Assembly (NCBI GenBank): GCA_963797765.1
Contig: CAWCQU010000003.1
Location: 868,001 to 932,000, forward strand
DNA from: JBGPTK01 sp963797765
Lineage (GTDB): Bacteria; Acidobacteriota; Terriglobia; Acidiferrales; UBA7541
DNA: 64,000 nucleotides
Direction of reading: 5' to 3'
The notes beneath the pieces are model-generated. The model was not told the DNA's origin, ran no database searches, and worked only from the letters and a program-made list of their open reading frames with translations. Made by a program: the position numbers and the translations under genes. Of the stretch, positions 47,635 to 55,590 are shown in pieces; position 1 is the first letter of the stretch, and each line of letters opens with the position of its first letter.

Positions 47635-48430
47635 ATGAAAGCCAAGTGGTTTTGCTTCATTCTGGCCGGTGCCATGGCGGTTGTAGTGGCCGGCTGCGGC
47701 AGCAAGGAAAAACAACAGGCGGCGACAGAAGAGAAACAGGCCACTGCAGCGCCCGCCACGCCCGTCGATATGGCCACCGTTGGTGAAGTCAGCGGCAGCG
47801 TCAAGCTCGATGGCGCCGCTCCCACCTTCAAGCCCATCAACATGAGCGCGGAGGCCTATTGCGCTAAAGCGCACAGTTCTCCCGTGCTTCCTGAAGAAGT
47901 GGTCGCGGCCAGCGATGGCTCGCTTGAAAACGTAATCGTTTATGTGAAAGATGGTCTTGGCGACCGGACCTTCGATGTCCCCAAGCAAGTGGTCGAACTC
48001 AATCAAAAGGGATGCATGTACCAGCCGCACGTCATCGCTCTGATGGCCGGGCAGGAACTGCAAGTGAAGAACGACGACCAGACCACCCACAACATTCATC
48101 CGATGCCCAAGGACAATCGCGAGTGGAACAAGTCGCAACCCCCCGGCTCGTCACCCATCGAGGATTCTTTCGCTCGCGCGGAAGTGGCCATCCCGGTGAA
48201 GTGCAACGTGCACCCGTGGATGAAGTCCTATATAGCGGTGTTCAAACATCCTTACTTTTTCGTCACCGCCAAGGACGGCTCTTTCGATTTGAAGAATCTG
48301 CCCCCGGGCACGTATACGCTCGAAGCCTGGCACGAAAAGTACGGAACGTCCGATCAAACCGTGACCATCGGCCCCAAGGAATCGAAGACGAGTAAGCTTC
48401 GTCTTCAAAGCCGCAGGTTCCGGCGACTAA
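47635..48430 (+). CDS. Cupredoxin-domain lipoprotein, frameshifted at its 3' end
   Basis: An exported lipoprotein: lipobox VAGC at residues 18-21. A beta-sandwich with a cupredoxin-like copper site follows: HNIHPMP supplies histidine ligands and VKCNVHPWMKS the Cys, His and Met. A carboxypeptidase-regulatory-like strand pattern (DGSFDLKNLPPGTYTLEAWH) ends the domain. As given, the frame reads on past 48390 into ctaA and makes a false 634-codon fusion. Removing one base in ACGAGTAAGC near 48393 restores KTVSFVFKAAGSGD and a TAA stop at 48428-48430, giving 264 residues (796 nt = 265 codons + 1). It could shuttle electrons between the octahaem cytochrome and a terminal oxidase. Confidence 0.86.
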
Positions 48431-48457
48431 TAACAGCCATTGAGCGGGGGGCGGTTT

Positions 48458-48482
48458 GTAGGGGCGCTGCTTGCTGCGCCCG
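48458..48482 (+). repeat. 25-bp exact repeat, copy 1
   Basis: Twenty-five bases beginning GTAGGGGCGCTGC and ending GCTGCGCCCG, a near-palindrome, found identically at 52887-52911. It lies between the true stop of the cupredoxin gene and ctaA, which supports this stretch being non-coding. Confidence 0.7.
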
Positions 48483-48549
48483 CCGCCCTTTTCGCACCAC
48501 GACCCATTGCATCAGCCCTTGCCGCTGTACGCGCCAAGGGGAGGGAACT

Positions 48550-49482
48550 GTGCAGTCGAATTACAGTCCTGCCAACCGAAACGTCCACCGCTTCGCCGTC
48601 TTCACGGCGATTTGCACATTTTTCCTGTTAATCGCGGGCGCCCTCGTCACCAGCAATGACGCAGGCCTTTCCGTACCCGATTGGCCCCTCTCTTACGGCT
48701 CGCTGCTGCCCCCAATGGTGGGCGGAATATTCTACGAGCACGGCCATCGCATGATCGCAGCCACGGTGGGCTTTCTCACCATCATCCAGGCCATCTGGCT
48801 ATGGCGCGTGGAAGACCGCCGCTGGGTGCGCAACCTGGGATTCGCCGCGCTCGGCCTGGTCATCGCACAGGGAGTTTTGGGCGGAATCACCGTGTATCTG
48901 ATGCTCAAGACTTCCACTTCCTCCGCGCACGCCACGTTGGCGCAACTGTTTTTCGCCACCCAGCTCAGCATCGCGTTTTTTACCAGCGAGTGGTGGCGTA
49001 GCGAAGTACTGCGGTTGGACGACCCGGCTACTCCGCATGCGCGGTCGCTTACCGTTCTTACCTCGGTCGCAATCTTGCTCCAGATATTGCTCGGCGCTAT
49101 TTTCCGCCATAATGGTTTCGGAATCCTGCCGCACTTGATCGGCGCTGCGGTCGTAACAGTCTTGGTCGTCTACACCGGACGCGTAATCAAGAGCCGCTTC
49201 GCGAATGTCCGGCCTCTACGCCGCGGGGTCACCTGGTTGCACGCGACGTTCGGCACACAAATCCTGCTCGGCGGCGCGGCTTACTGGGCGGTGATCGAGG
49301 CGCGCAACGCCATCCAGCCTGAACCGCTCTACGTCACGCTTACCGTGGTCCACGTGGCTTTTGGCGCGCTCACCTTCGGCGCCAGCATTCTCTTGATGCT
49401 GGCCTGCTTCCGGATGCTTCGTCCAGCCCGTGCGGTGCGTTTGGAATCCACTACGCAGCGTGCCGCCATGAGGGCCTTATGA
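48550..49482 (+). CDS. ctaA: Haem A synthase (CtaA/COX15)
   Basis: CtaA oxidises the methyl group of haem O to the formyl of haem A for aa3-type oxidases. The 310-residue membrane protein has about eight helices in two four-helix halves. Conserved segments include GALVTSNDAGLSVPDWPLSY, the histidine in YEHGHRMIAATVG and the second-half HATFGTQILLGGAAYW. A GTG at 48550 with GGGAGGG upstream is the likely start; the upstream open frame is produced by the cupredoxin frameshift and includes repeat sequence. It overlaps ctaB by four bases. Confidence 0.93.
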   Translation: MQSNYSPANRNVHRFAVFTAICTFFLLIAGALVTSNDAGLSVPDWPLSYGSLLPPMVGGIFYEHGHRMIAATVGFLTIIQAIWLWRVEDRRWVRNLGFAALGLVIAQGVLGGITVYLMLKTSTSSAHATLAQLFFATQLSIAFFTSEWWRSEVLRLDDPATPHARSLTVLTSVAILLQILLGAIFRHNGFGILPHLIGAAVVTVLVVYTGRVIKSRFANVRPLRRGVTWLHATFGTQILLGGAAYWAVIEARNAIQPEPLYVTLTVVHVAFGALTFGASILLMLACFRMLRPARAVRLESTTQRAAMRAL

Positions 49483-50372
49483 GCACCTCGCGCACTGCCG
49501 CCCTCCCAGCGCTCACGCGGCCATTTGCCTATGTCGCGCTCACCAAGCCCGACGTCACATTCCTGGTGCTCATCACCACGCTCGCCGGATTCTATATGGG
49601 CGCGCCTGGACCGATCGCCGGAGTCCTGCTGCTGAACACCTTGCTCGGCACCACGCTCGTCGGCGCCGGAACTTCGGCTCTGAACCATTACATTGAGCGC
49701 GCCTCCGACGCCAAAATGCGCCGCACCGCCGGCCGTCCACTTCCGCTGGGATTGCTCCAGCCAAAAGAAGCGCTCATGTTTGGCGTGGGATTTGTCCTTT
49801 TCGGCGCAACGTATCTCGCCGTTCTCGTAAACCCGCTTTCGTCGTTCCTGGCCCTGGCCACCTGCGTCAGCTACCTGGGAATTTATACCCCGCTCAAAAA
49901 ACTCACGCCGATGTCCACCACCATCGGCGCGATTCCCGGCGCGATTCCTCCGTTGATCGGATGGGCGGCCGCGCGTGGATCGCTTTCGCCGCATGCCTGG
50001 ATACTTTTCGCGATTTTATTTCTGTGGCAGTTCCCGCATTTCCTGGCCATTGCCTGGATGTATCGCGAGGATTATGCCCGCGGCGGAATCCGCATGCTTC
50101 CGGTTCTCGATCCCAGCGGCCGCGCCACGTTTCGCCAAGTGATCGGCACCGCTGCGTTGCTCGTCCCAGTCAGCTTGCTGCCGTCGGTTGTGGGCCTGAC
50201 GGGAATCCGTTATTTCTTCGGCGCGCTGGTGATGGGCATGGCCTTGGTGCAGATGTGCCTGTGGGCCGAGCGCGGAAAAACCAATATCCGCGCAAAATGG
50301 CTGATGCACGCAACCGTGCTGCATATCCCGCTGCTGCTGGCGCTGATGATGGTCGACAAGATTTCGCGTTAG
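49479..50372 (+). CDS. ctaB: Protohaem IX farnesyltransferase (haem O synthase)
   Basis: CtaB attaches farnesyl to protohaem to make haem O. The 297-residue UbiA-family protein has about nine helices. The first Asp motif lies in NHYIERASDAKMRRTAGRPL and the second in AWMYREDYARGGIRMLP. Overlap with ctaA shows tight coupling, so the genome should encode an aa3- or bo-type oxidase, although none is in this window. Confidence 0.95.
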   Translation: MSTSRTAALPALTRPFAYVALTKPDVTFLVLITTLAGFYMGAPGPIAGVLLLNTLLGTTLVGAGTSALNHYIERASDAKMRRTAGRPLPLGLLQPKEALMFGVGFVLFGATYLAVLVNPLSSFLALATCVSYLGIYTPLKKLTPMSTTIGAIPGAIPPLIGWAAARGSLSPHAWILFAILFLWQFPHFLAIAWMYREDYARGGIRMLPVLDPSGRATFRQVIGTAALLVPVSLLPSVVGLTGIRYFFGALVMGMALVQMCLWAERGKTNIRAKWLMHATVLHIPLLLALMMVDKISR

Positions 50373-50391
50373 GGTCTATTGCTTCATGCAG

Positions 50392-50486
50392 CTTAGGGGG
50401 TCGCAGCTTTAGCTGCGACATTTAGGGTCGCAAATCTTGGGGCTTTCGCGGTTTTTGCGTCCCGACGCATTAGGTCGGGAAGCCCT
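50392..50486 (-). repeat. Diverged family A repeat, copy 4, inverted
   Basis: Read on the plus strand it starts TTAGGGGGTCGCAGCTTTAG and CTGCGACAT, the reverse complement of the family A second block with base changes that keep pairing (GTCGCAGC with GCTGCGAC). The second arm (CCCGACGCATTAGGTCGGG) is a separate hairpin. It lies just past the ctaB stop. Confidence 0.55.
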
Positions 50487-50535
50487 TTAAGTTATCTCCG
50501 TATCTTGCGGAGCATCAAAGGGGAGATTGAATCGC

Positions 50536-50871
50536 ATGGGCTTTCGGACGGACATACTGGAACTGATCGGGTTGAACGCGGTGATCGTTGTTCTATGCGT
50601 GATCGGCATCGCCTCTGATATCTGGAGCCGCCTTCTCTTCAACGGCATTGATGGCATTTTGCTTCTGGCGATCGCCCTGATGATGGCCGGAATTTTCTTG
50701 CTGCAGATCTTCTTGGATTTGAAAACTGCTGGATACATTGGCACACCCGCTGTTGCCGCTGCTCCATCCAAGCCGGCTCCCGCTGCAAAGACTGCAGCCC
50801 CCGCTGCCGCCGCGTCGGCTCCAAGCACGGCCACGGCCGCTACCCCGGCAGCTAATCCGGAATCAAAGTAG
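50536..50871 (+). CDS. Small membrane protein of unknown function
   Basis: A 111-residue protein with two hydrophobic helices (LIGLNAVIVVLCVIGIASDI and ILLLAIALMMAGIFLLQIFL) and an alanine/proline-rich tail of about 45 residues. No known motif. ATG 50536 is preceded by GGGGAG; a TTG three codons earlier is also possible. It lies between ctaB and a DUF420 gene, so it may belong to oxidase assembly. Confidence 0.7.
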   Translation: MGFRTDILELIGLNAVIVVLCVIGIASDIWSRLLFNGIDGILLLAIALMMAGIFLLQIFLDLKTAGYIGTPAVAAAPSKPAPAAKTAAPAAAASAPSTATAATPAANPESK

Positions 50872-50924
50872 GCTTCCCACATAGCGATGTCACGCTCATC
50901 AAACTACGTTCCAAAGTTCCTTCG

Positions 50925-51389
50925 GTGAGTCTCAACGTCTATTCTCTTCCTGCCGTCAACGCTTGCCTGAACGCCACCAGCGCGTTCTTTCTCCTCGCCG
51001 GCTATGTTTTCATACGCCGTGGAATCGTGCCGCTGCACCGGGCCTGCATGGTTACAGCCTTTTTGTGCTCCAGCGTCTTTCTTTATTTCTACGTGTATTA
51101 CCACCTGCATGTCGGCATCGTTCGTTTCACTGGACAAGGCTGGATTCGTCCCGTCTATTTCACCATCCTGATCACGCACACAATCCTGGCCATCATCATC
51201 GTTCCGCTCGTGCTGGTTACGCTCACACGCGCGCTCCGCTCCCAATTTGCGCGTCATCGGAGCATCGCTCGTTGGACTTTGCCCGCATGGCTCTATGTCT
51301 CCATCACAGGAGTCGTGGTTTACTGGCTCCTCTATCGCGCGTATCCTCCAGGCATGCCGGCCGCGATCATTCTCGGAGGCCTTCGTTGA
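50925..51389 (+). CDS. DUF420 family membrane protein
   Basis: A 154-residue protein with four hydrophobic helices. FLYFYVYYHLHVGIVRFTGQ and the conserved histidines in ITHTILAIIIVPLVL and ARHRSIARWTLPAWL are typical of DUF420 (YozB/CtaM-like) proteins, which assist cytochrome oxidase assembly in Firmicutes. The start is a GTG at 50925. It ends in a TTGA overlap with the next gene. Confidence 0.86.
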   Translation: MSLNVYSLPAVNACLNATSAFFLLAGYVFIRRGIVPLHRACMVTAFLCSSVFLYFYVYYHLHVGIVRFTGQGWIRPVYFTILITHTILAIIIVPLVLVTLTRALRSQFARHRSIARWTLPAWLYVSITGVVVYWLLYRAYPPGMPAAIILGGLR

Positions 51390-52249
51390 GCGCGTCCGCA
51401 CTTCCGCCGGGCGGCTCGCCCGATTCTGCCGCGCCGAAAAAATCTTTTGGCGGGCGCTGGACGTATCTTGTCCTGATCGTCGCGCTCCTTTTCGTTCTGA
51501 TGCCATTCTTGCTGTGGAACGCAACATGGTTTGGCAAGCCGCTGAATGATGACCAAATGTCCAAAGCCCTGAACAATCGTCTTCATCCCCGTGAAATCCA
51601 GCATGCGCTCGCGCAAATCGAACAACGCATCGAATCCGGCGACCCCACCGTCAAGCGCTGGTATCCAGATATCGTCCGCCTCTCCTCCGATAAGATCGAC
51701 GAAATTCGCGTCACCGCCGCCTGGGTGATGGGCCAGGACGATTCCGTTCCCGAATTCCATCAAGCACTCACTCGACTCCTCGCCGATGCTCAACCCATGG
51801 TCGAACGCAACGCCGCTCTCAGCTTGGTTCGTTTCCACGACGACTCCGGTCACGCCCAAATCGTAGCCATGCTCCGGCCTTACACATTGCTAGCGCCAGA
51901 ATCGGGCAAACTCGATCAGCGGCTTAAAATTGGCGACGTAGTGAATCCCGGAACTTTGGTCGGCCACATCGAGCAGGGAAGTGAGAAAAAAGAAGTCCGT
52001 ACGGCAGTCCCCGGCACGATCGACCTCTGGCAGGCCAAGGATGGCTCCCAGGTAACAACCGGCCAGCCTCTGCTTCAGTTGACTCCCAGCCAGGAAATGG
52101 TCTGGGAGGCCCTCCGCGCCCTCTACCTGATCGGCCGCCCCGAAGACCTGGACGCCATCGCGCCCTACGTCCGCAGCGTCCCCAATATGCCGCCCCAGGT
52201 CCAGCAGCAAGCCCTCGACACCGAGCGGGCCATCCGCTCCCGTTCCTGA
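51386..52249 (+). CDS. Membrane-anchored HEAT-repeat protein with embedded lipoyl-like domain
   Basis: A 287-residue protein starting at a TTG (51386) with GGAGG six bases upstream, overlapping the DUF420 stop. A short proline-rich N-terminus precedes one transmembrane helix (YLVLIVALLFVLMPFLLW). HEAT-type helices follow (VTAAWVMGQDDSVPEF, then ALTRLLADAQPMVERNAALS). Next comes a barrel-sandwich segment (LKIGDVVNPGTLVGHIEQGS, then VRTAVPGTIDLWQAKDGSQV) of the biotinyl/lipoyl or HlyD type, and another HEAT-like segment (ALRALYLIGRPEDLDAIAPY). There is no MKM lysine motif, so it is not a carrier of biotin or lipoate. The role is unknown. Confidence 0.8.
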   Translation: MSASALPPGGSPDSAAPKKSFGGRWTYLVLIVALLFVLMPFLLWNATWFGKPLNDDQMSKALNNRLHPREIQHALAQIEQRIESGDPTVKRWYPDIVRLSSDKIDEIRVTAAWVMGQDDSVPEFHQALTRLLADAQPMVERNAALSLVRFHDDSGHAQIVAMLRPYTLLAPESGKLDQRLKIGDVVNPGTLVGHIEQGSEKKEVRTAVPGTIDLWQAKDGSQVTTGQPLLQLTPSQEMVWEALRALYLIGRPEDLDAIAPYVRSVPNMPPQVQQQALDTERAIRSRS

Positions 52250-52413
52250 AAGTGTCGATTTGGGGGTCTCTGCGTCAATTTCGACGGTGAATCTGTCGGT
52301 TCGCGATGGGGTATCGCTCGGATTACGTTCGGTGAAAACGTCGGCAAAATGCAGATCGACTAGGCGCCCAATTGAGGAGAAATTTTCAAACATTTCGGGA
52401 AAATCGCGGCCGG

Positions 52414-52794
52414 TTAGTAGGGAAGAGCTCCGTACGTCGCTTCGAATTCCGCCAGCGGGATCATATCGATCGCATCCCACGGACATCCTTCCAGAAACGC
52501 GCCATCCGGGCCCTTGCTGGTGCACAATTTGCACCCAATGCACAAAATCGGATCGACGATAATGTTTCCGAAAGGCGGATGTTCCGGATCGCTTTGCCAG
52601 TACATGCATTTTTCGACGGGACAATAATCCACGCAGGCCGGCGAACCCGAACAGCCCGTGCATTGCTCGTTGATCACCGCGATAATATGCGGTTTCCGTT
52701 TGCGCTTGGTGTTGGTGCCTTCCGACATCGGATAACACTTCTCCACTTCGCCATTCAAGTGCTTCGCAATGTCGATCTCAAAAGCTTGAGCCAC
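52414..52794 (-). CDS. 4Fe-4S ferredoxin-type protein
   Basis: A 126-residue soluble protein with two Fe-S motifs: QCTGCSGSPACVDYCPVEKC and LCIGCKLC, then GCPWDAIDMIP. The first has an extended spacing (CX2CX4CX3C), the second an insertion before the last cysteine. It likely carries two [4Fe-4S] clusters or one [3Fe-4S] and one [4Fe-4S]. It begins DIAKHLNGEVEKCYP with no signal peptide. It lies 170 bp downstream of the isocitrate dehydrogenase gene, also on the minus strand. Confidence 0.86.
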   Translation of the reverse strand: MAQAFEIDIAKHLNGEVEKCYPMSEGTNTKRKRKPHIIAVINEQCTGCSGSPACVDYCPVEKCMYWQSDPEHPPFGNIIVDPILCIGCKLCTSKGPDGAFLEGCPWDAIDMIPLAEFEATYGALPY

Positions 52795-52886
52795 CGTTTT
52801 CTCCCGGATTCAATCAGTAAACTATTCTAACGTGCCGCACAACAATGTCAACTTTACTCCAACACCGTGGTTTTGAATCGGTGTTC

Positions 52887-52911
52887 GTAGGGGCGCTGCT
52901 TGCTGCGCCCG
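52887..52911 (+). repeat. 25-bp exact repeat, copy 2
   Basis: Identical over 25 bases to 48458-48482 (GTAGGGGCGCTGC to GCTGCGCCCG). It lies in the gap between the ferredoxin and isocitrate dehydrogenase genes. Confidence 0.7.
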
Positions 52912-52964
52912 GCCTTCTGACGCAGGCTTGCAGCCGGCGCCTTTTGCAACTTCATTAGTAAATC

Positions 52965-53963
52965 TCAAAACGCGCCAATCACCGCCGCCGTGAATTCCTT
53001 CGTGGTGGCCTTTCCGCCGACGTCGCGTGTCAGCGCTTTCCCTTCATGATAAACCTTTTCCAACGCGCGCTGAATTCTTCCCGCCACGTCCGCCTCCTTC
53101 AACTGCTCGAGCATCAGCACGGAACTCATCAGCAGCGCCGTGGGATTCGCAATTCCTTTTCCGGCAATATCCGGCGCGGTTCCGTGCACCGCTTCAAACA
53201 ACGAACTGCTGTCGCCAATATTTCCGCTGGGCACCAGGCCCAATCCGCCCACCAACCCCGCAGCCAGATCGCTCATGATATCGCCGTACAAATTCGTCAG
53301 CAGCAGAACATCAAATTGATGCGGATTCATCACCATCTGCATGCACGCGTTATCGATGATCATCTCGTGATATTCGATCGCCGGATATTCCGCCGCGACT
53401 TTTCGAATCGAAGCCAAAAATAATCCATCCGAAAGCTTCATGATGTTCGCTTTATGCATCGCGTGAATTTTCTGGCGCCCATGCTTCACCGCGTACTCAA
53501 ACGCGAAGCGCGCGATTTTCGTCGAGGCTTTCTCCGTAATAATCTTCAAGCTTTCCACTACGCCGGGAACAATCGTGTGTTCCAGTCCCGCGTATAAATC
53601 CTCGGTATTTTCGCGAATCAGCACCACGTCCACATTTCGGAACGGCGTGGTCACTCCTTCCAGCGACTTCACCGGCCGCAAATTCGCGTACAATTCCAGC
53701 CCCTGCCGCAAAGCCACGTTGATGCTTTTCGCGCCCGATCCGATTGCCGTCGCCATCGGCCCTTTCAAAGCCACGCGGTTTTTGCGAATCGATTCGAGCG
53801 CCAGTGTGTTCAGCGGGCTGTCAGTCGTCTGCGTGGGATCGATCCGGCCGGCAATTTCTTCCCATTCAATTTCCACGCCGGCCGCCGCGATGATTTCGAT
53901 CACCGACTTGCAGACTTCCGGCCCGATTCCATCGCCAGGTATCAACGTCACAGTATGTTTCAT
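52965..53963 (-). CDS. NAD-dependent isocitrate/isopropylmalate-type dehydrogenase
   Basis: A 332-residue beta-decarboxylating dehydrogenase with N-terminal TLIPGDGIGPEVCKSVIEI, substrate-binding VLIRENTEDLYAGLEH, and IIDNACMQMV with NLYGDIMSDLAAG. The AVHGTAPDIAGKGIANPTA C-terminal motif also fits. Short length and the ENTED segment favour NAD-type isocitrate dehydrogenase, which feeds the citric acid cycle; 3-isopropylmalate or homoisocitrate dehydrogenase is less likely. The ATG is at 53963. It is convergent with the HEAT/lipoyl gene and divergent from the Fe-S carrier gene. Confidence 0.88.
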   Translation of the reverse strand: MKHTVTLIPGDGIGPEVCKSVIEIIAAAGVEIEWEEIAGRIDPTQTTDSPLNTLALESIRKNRVALKGPMATAIGSGAKSINVALRQGLELYANLRPVKSLEGVTTPFRNVDVVLIRENTEDLYAGLEHTIVPGVVESLKIITEKASTKIARFAFEYAVKHGRQKIHAMHKANIMKLSDGLFLASIRKVAAEYPAIEYHEMIIDNACMQMVMNPHQFDVLLLTNLYGDIMSDLAAGLVGGLGLVPSGNIGDSSSLFEAVHGTAPDIAGKGIANPTALLMSSVLMLEQLKEADVAGRIQRALEKVYHEGKALTRDVGGKATTKEFTAAVIGAF

Positions 53964-54111
53964 GGGTTTAGAAGATTAGTGTACGGGAAGGGAACACAAC
54001 TCCACAACGCTCTTCCGGCCACCTCGCAGCAATCCCTTAAATTCGTGCAATTTCACGCCCGTTACCACGCCAAATCTCTTTCCGATTTAAGCTCTTGCTC
54101 TTTCCCCATTT

Positions 54112-54120
54112 TGGTATAAT
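54112..54120 (+). promoter_or_regulatory. Extended -10 promoter of the A-type Fe-S carrier gene
   Basis: A perfect TATAAT at 54115-54120 preceded by TGG (extended -10 form) about 50 bases before the start codon. No good -35 box at 17 bases, as often with extended -10 promoters. Confidence 0.6.
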
Positions 54121-54171
54121 GAATGCAGATGAGACAGGCGGAACCTCATCGAACAACGGAGGAAGGCCGAA

Positions 54172-54498
54172 ATGGTTGAACTAACACCGATTGCCGTAAC
54201 AAAGGTGAAAGAGATTTTGCAGCAACAGAATCCGCAGCCCACGGGCTTGCGTGTCGCGGTGGTTGGCGGCGGCTGTTCGGGATTCAGCTATCATATGGCG
54301 TTCGAGAATCAGCTGAACGAGAATGCCGATAACGTCTACGAATTCGAAGGCTTGAAAGTGATGGTGGACCAGATGAGTGAGATGTATCTCGACGGAATCA
54401 CCATCGATTACGTCGAGTCCATCGAAGGCTCCGGTTTTAAATTCAATAATCCAAACGTCAAGAGCACCTGCGGCTGCGGCAGTTCCTTCAGCGTTTAA
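54172..54498 (+). CDS. erpA: A-type iron-sulfur cluster carrier (IscA/ErpA/HesB family)
   Basis: A 108-residue protein that receives and delivers Fe-S clusters. The three conserved cysteines are C35 in VGGGCSGFSY, and C100 and C102 in TCGCGSSF. No other isc or suf gene is adjacent, which fits a stand-alone ErpA-like role in serving targets such as the Rieske protein and ferredoxin in this window; that link is inference. GGAGGAAGG precedes the ATG. Confidence 0.92.
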   Translation: MVELTPIAVTKVKEILQQQNPQPTGLRVAVVGGGCSGFSYHMAFENQLNENADNVYEFEGLKVMVDQMSEMYLDGITIDYVESIEGSGFKFNNPNVKSTCGCGSSFSV

Positions 54499-54528
54499 CG
54501 ACCGCGCCCACAATTCGCGACTTCCAAT

Positions 54529-54573
54529 AAACAAGCTTCTCGAGTTCAACGCTCGGGAAGCTTGTTTTATTTT
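54529..54573 (+). terminator. Intrinsic terminator after the Fe-S carrier gene
   Basis: The stem AACAAGCTTCTCGAG pairs with CTCGGGAAGCTTGTT across a short loop (TTCAACG). A T-rich run TTATTTT follows. It lies 31 bp after the stop codon, a typical rho-independent terminator. Confidence 0.82.
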
Positions 54574-54630
54574 GAGGGAAGGGAATTGCCTAAGACGCCG
54601 CTCGACGCGGCGTAAACTCGGGGAATTAGT

Positions 54631-54837
54631 TCAGTTCCTTGGCTCGGATTCCAGCGGTGGATTCATGTCATCATCCTCGCCGCCATAGTCGCCGGCTCGC
54701 ACCACTTCGTCGGACATCTCCGGCCCCGCTCCTGCCACTCGCGGTTCGAGCTTCTTTTGCGCCCGCCGCTCCAACTTCGCTTTCGCCTTCTCAAGCCTTT
54801 TCATTTCTTTCTGACGCTTTTGAAACGTAGTAGCCAT
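54631..54837 (-). CDS. Small charged hypothetical protein
   Basis: A 68-residue protein. The first half is strongly basic and helical (MATTFQKRQKEMKRLEKAKA), the second acidic (SDEVVRAGDYGGEDDD). AGGAG lies seven bases before ATG 54837, excluding codons to 54888. It lies 65 bp after the RRM gene on the same strand. No family function is known to me; a nucleic-acid or ribosome-associated role would fit the composition. Confidence 0.65.
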   Translation of the reverse strand: MATTFQKRQKEMKRLEKAKAKLERRAQKKLEPRVAGAGPEMSDEVVRAGDYGGEDDDMNPPLESEPRN

Positions 54838-54902
54838 ATAGTCTCCTGGAAGGCAGAAATAGCGCGGACTAGCCCGCGCACTCGGCAAATTGCCGCTCAG
54901 TT

Positions 54903-55328
54903 CTACCAGCGCGGTTCGCGCGGCTGGCGTGGGGCTTCGCGATAATCCTCGTTGGAAAAGCCTCCGCCTCGGCCTCCGCGCCCGCCGCCACCACCACCGC
55001 CGCCGCGATTCCCGCCGCCTCCGCCACCGCCGCCCGGACCTCCGCGCCCCGATCCCGGTCCCGGCCCACCGCCGCTACGGGCTTCCTTCGGGCGCGCCTC
55101 ATTCACCTTAAGATTTCGCCCGCCCACTTCCTTCCCGTCGAGCCCCGCGATTGCCTTCGCTGCCTCGGCATCATTCGCCATCTCGACGAATGCAAAGCCA
55201 CGCGCCCTGCCGGTCTCTCGATCGAGTGCCACGTGGATACGCGTAATCTGTCCGAATGGCTCGAACAATGCACGCAAATCGCTCTCCGTGGTCTGAAAGC
55301 TCATATTCCCCACAAACAGATTCTTCAT
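54903..55328 (-). CDS. RRM-domain RNA-binding protein
   Basis: A 141-residue protein with one N-terminal RNA recognition motif (residues 1-80): RNP2 is NLFVGNM and RNP1 is RGFAFVEM. A glycine/arginine-rich tail (GGGGGGGGNRGGGGGGGGRG) follows. This resembles cyanobacterial-type Rbp proteins, often cold- or stress-induced. ATG 55328 follows GGGAGAAAAGT. Confidence 0.9.
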   Translation of the reverse strand: MKNLFVGNMSFQTTESDLRALFEPFGQITRIHVALDRETGRARGFAFVEMANDAEAAKAIAGLDGKEVGGRNLKVNEARPKEARSGGGPGPGSGRGGPGGGGGGGGNRGGGGGGGGRGGRGGGFSNEDYREAPRQPREPRW

Positions 55329-55590
55329 ACTTTTCTCCCATTCGATTTGATACAGCGCTGGAGCACCCCTGTTCCAACCGCTTGTCTTGCTCAAATATAT
55401 TTCTGAATCTGCGTCGAGGAAACGGATGAACTACCCAGGCAGGCTAACGGCAGCGTCTCAATACAACGCAATCCGGCTTCGCAAGAGCGCAATCCCACTA
55501 TAGCACATCATCTCCAAGTTGCGTGTGCGGTGCGCAATTTCGCTGCAAGTGACCCTCCTAATTTCCCGATTTGGCAGCGTCCCCACAAGT

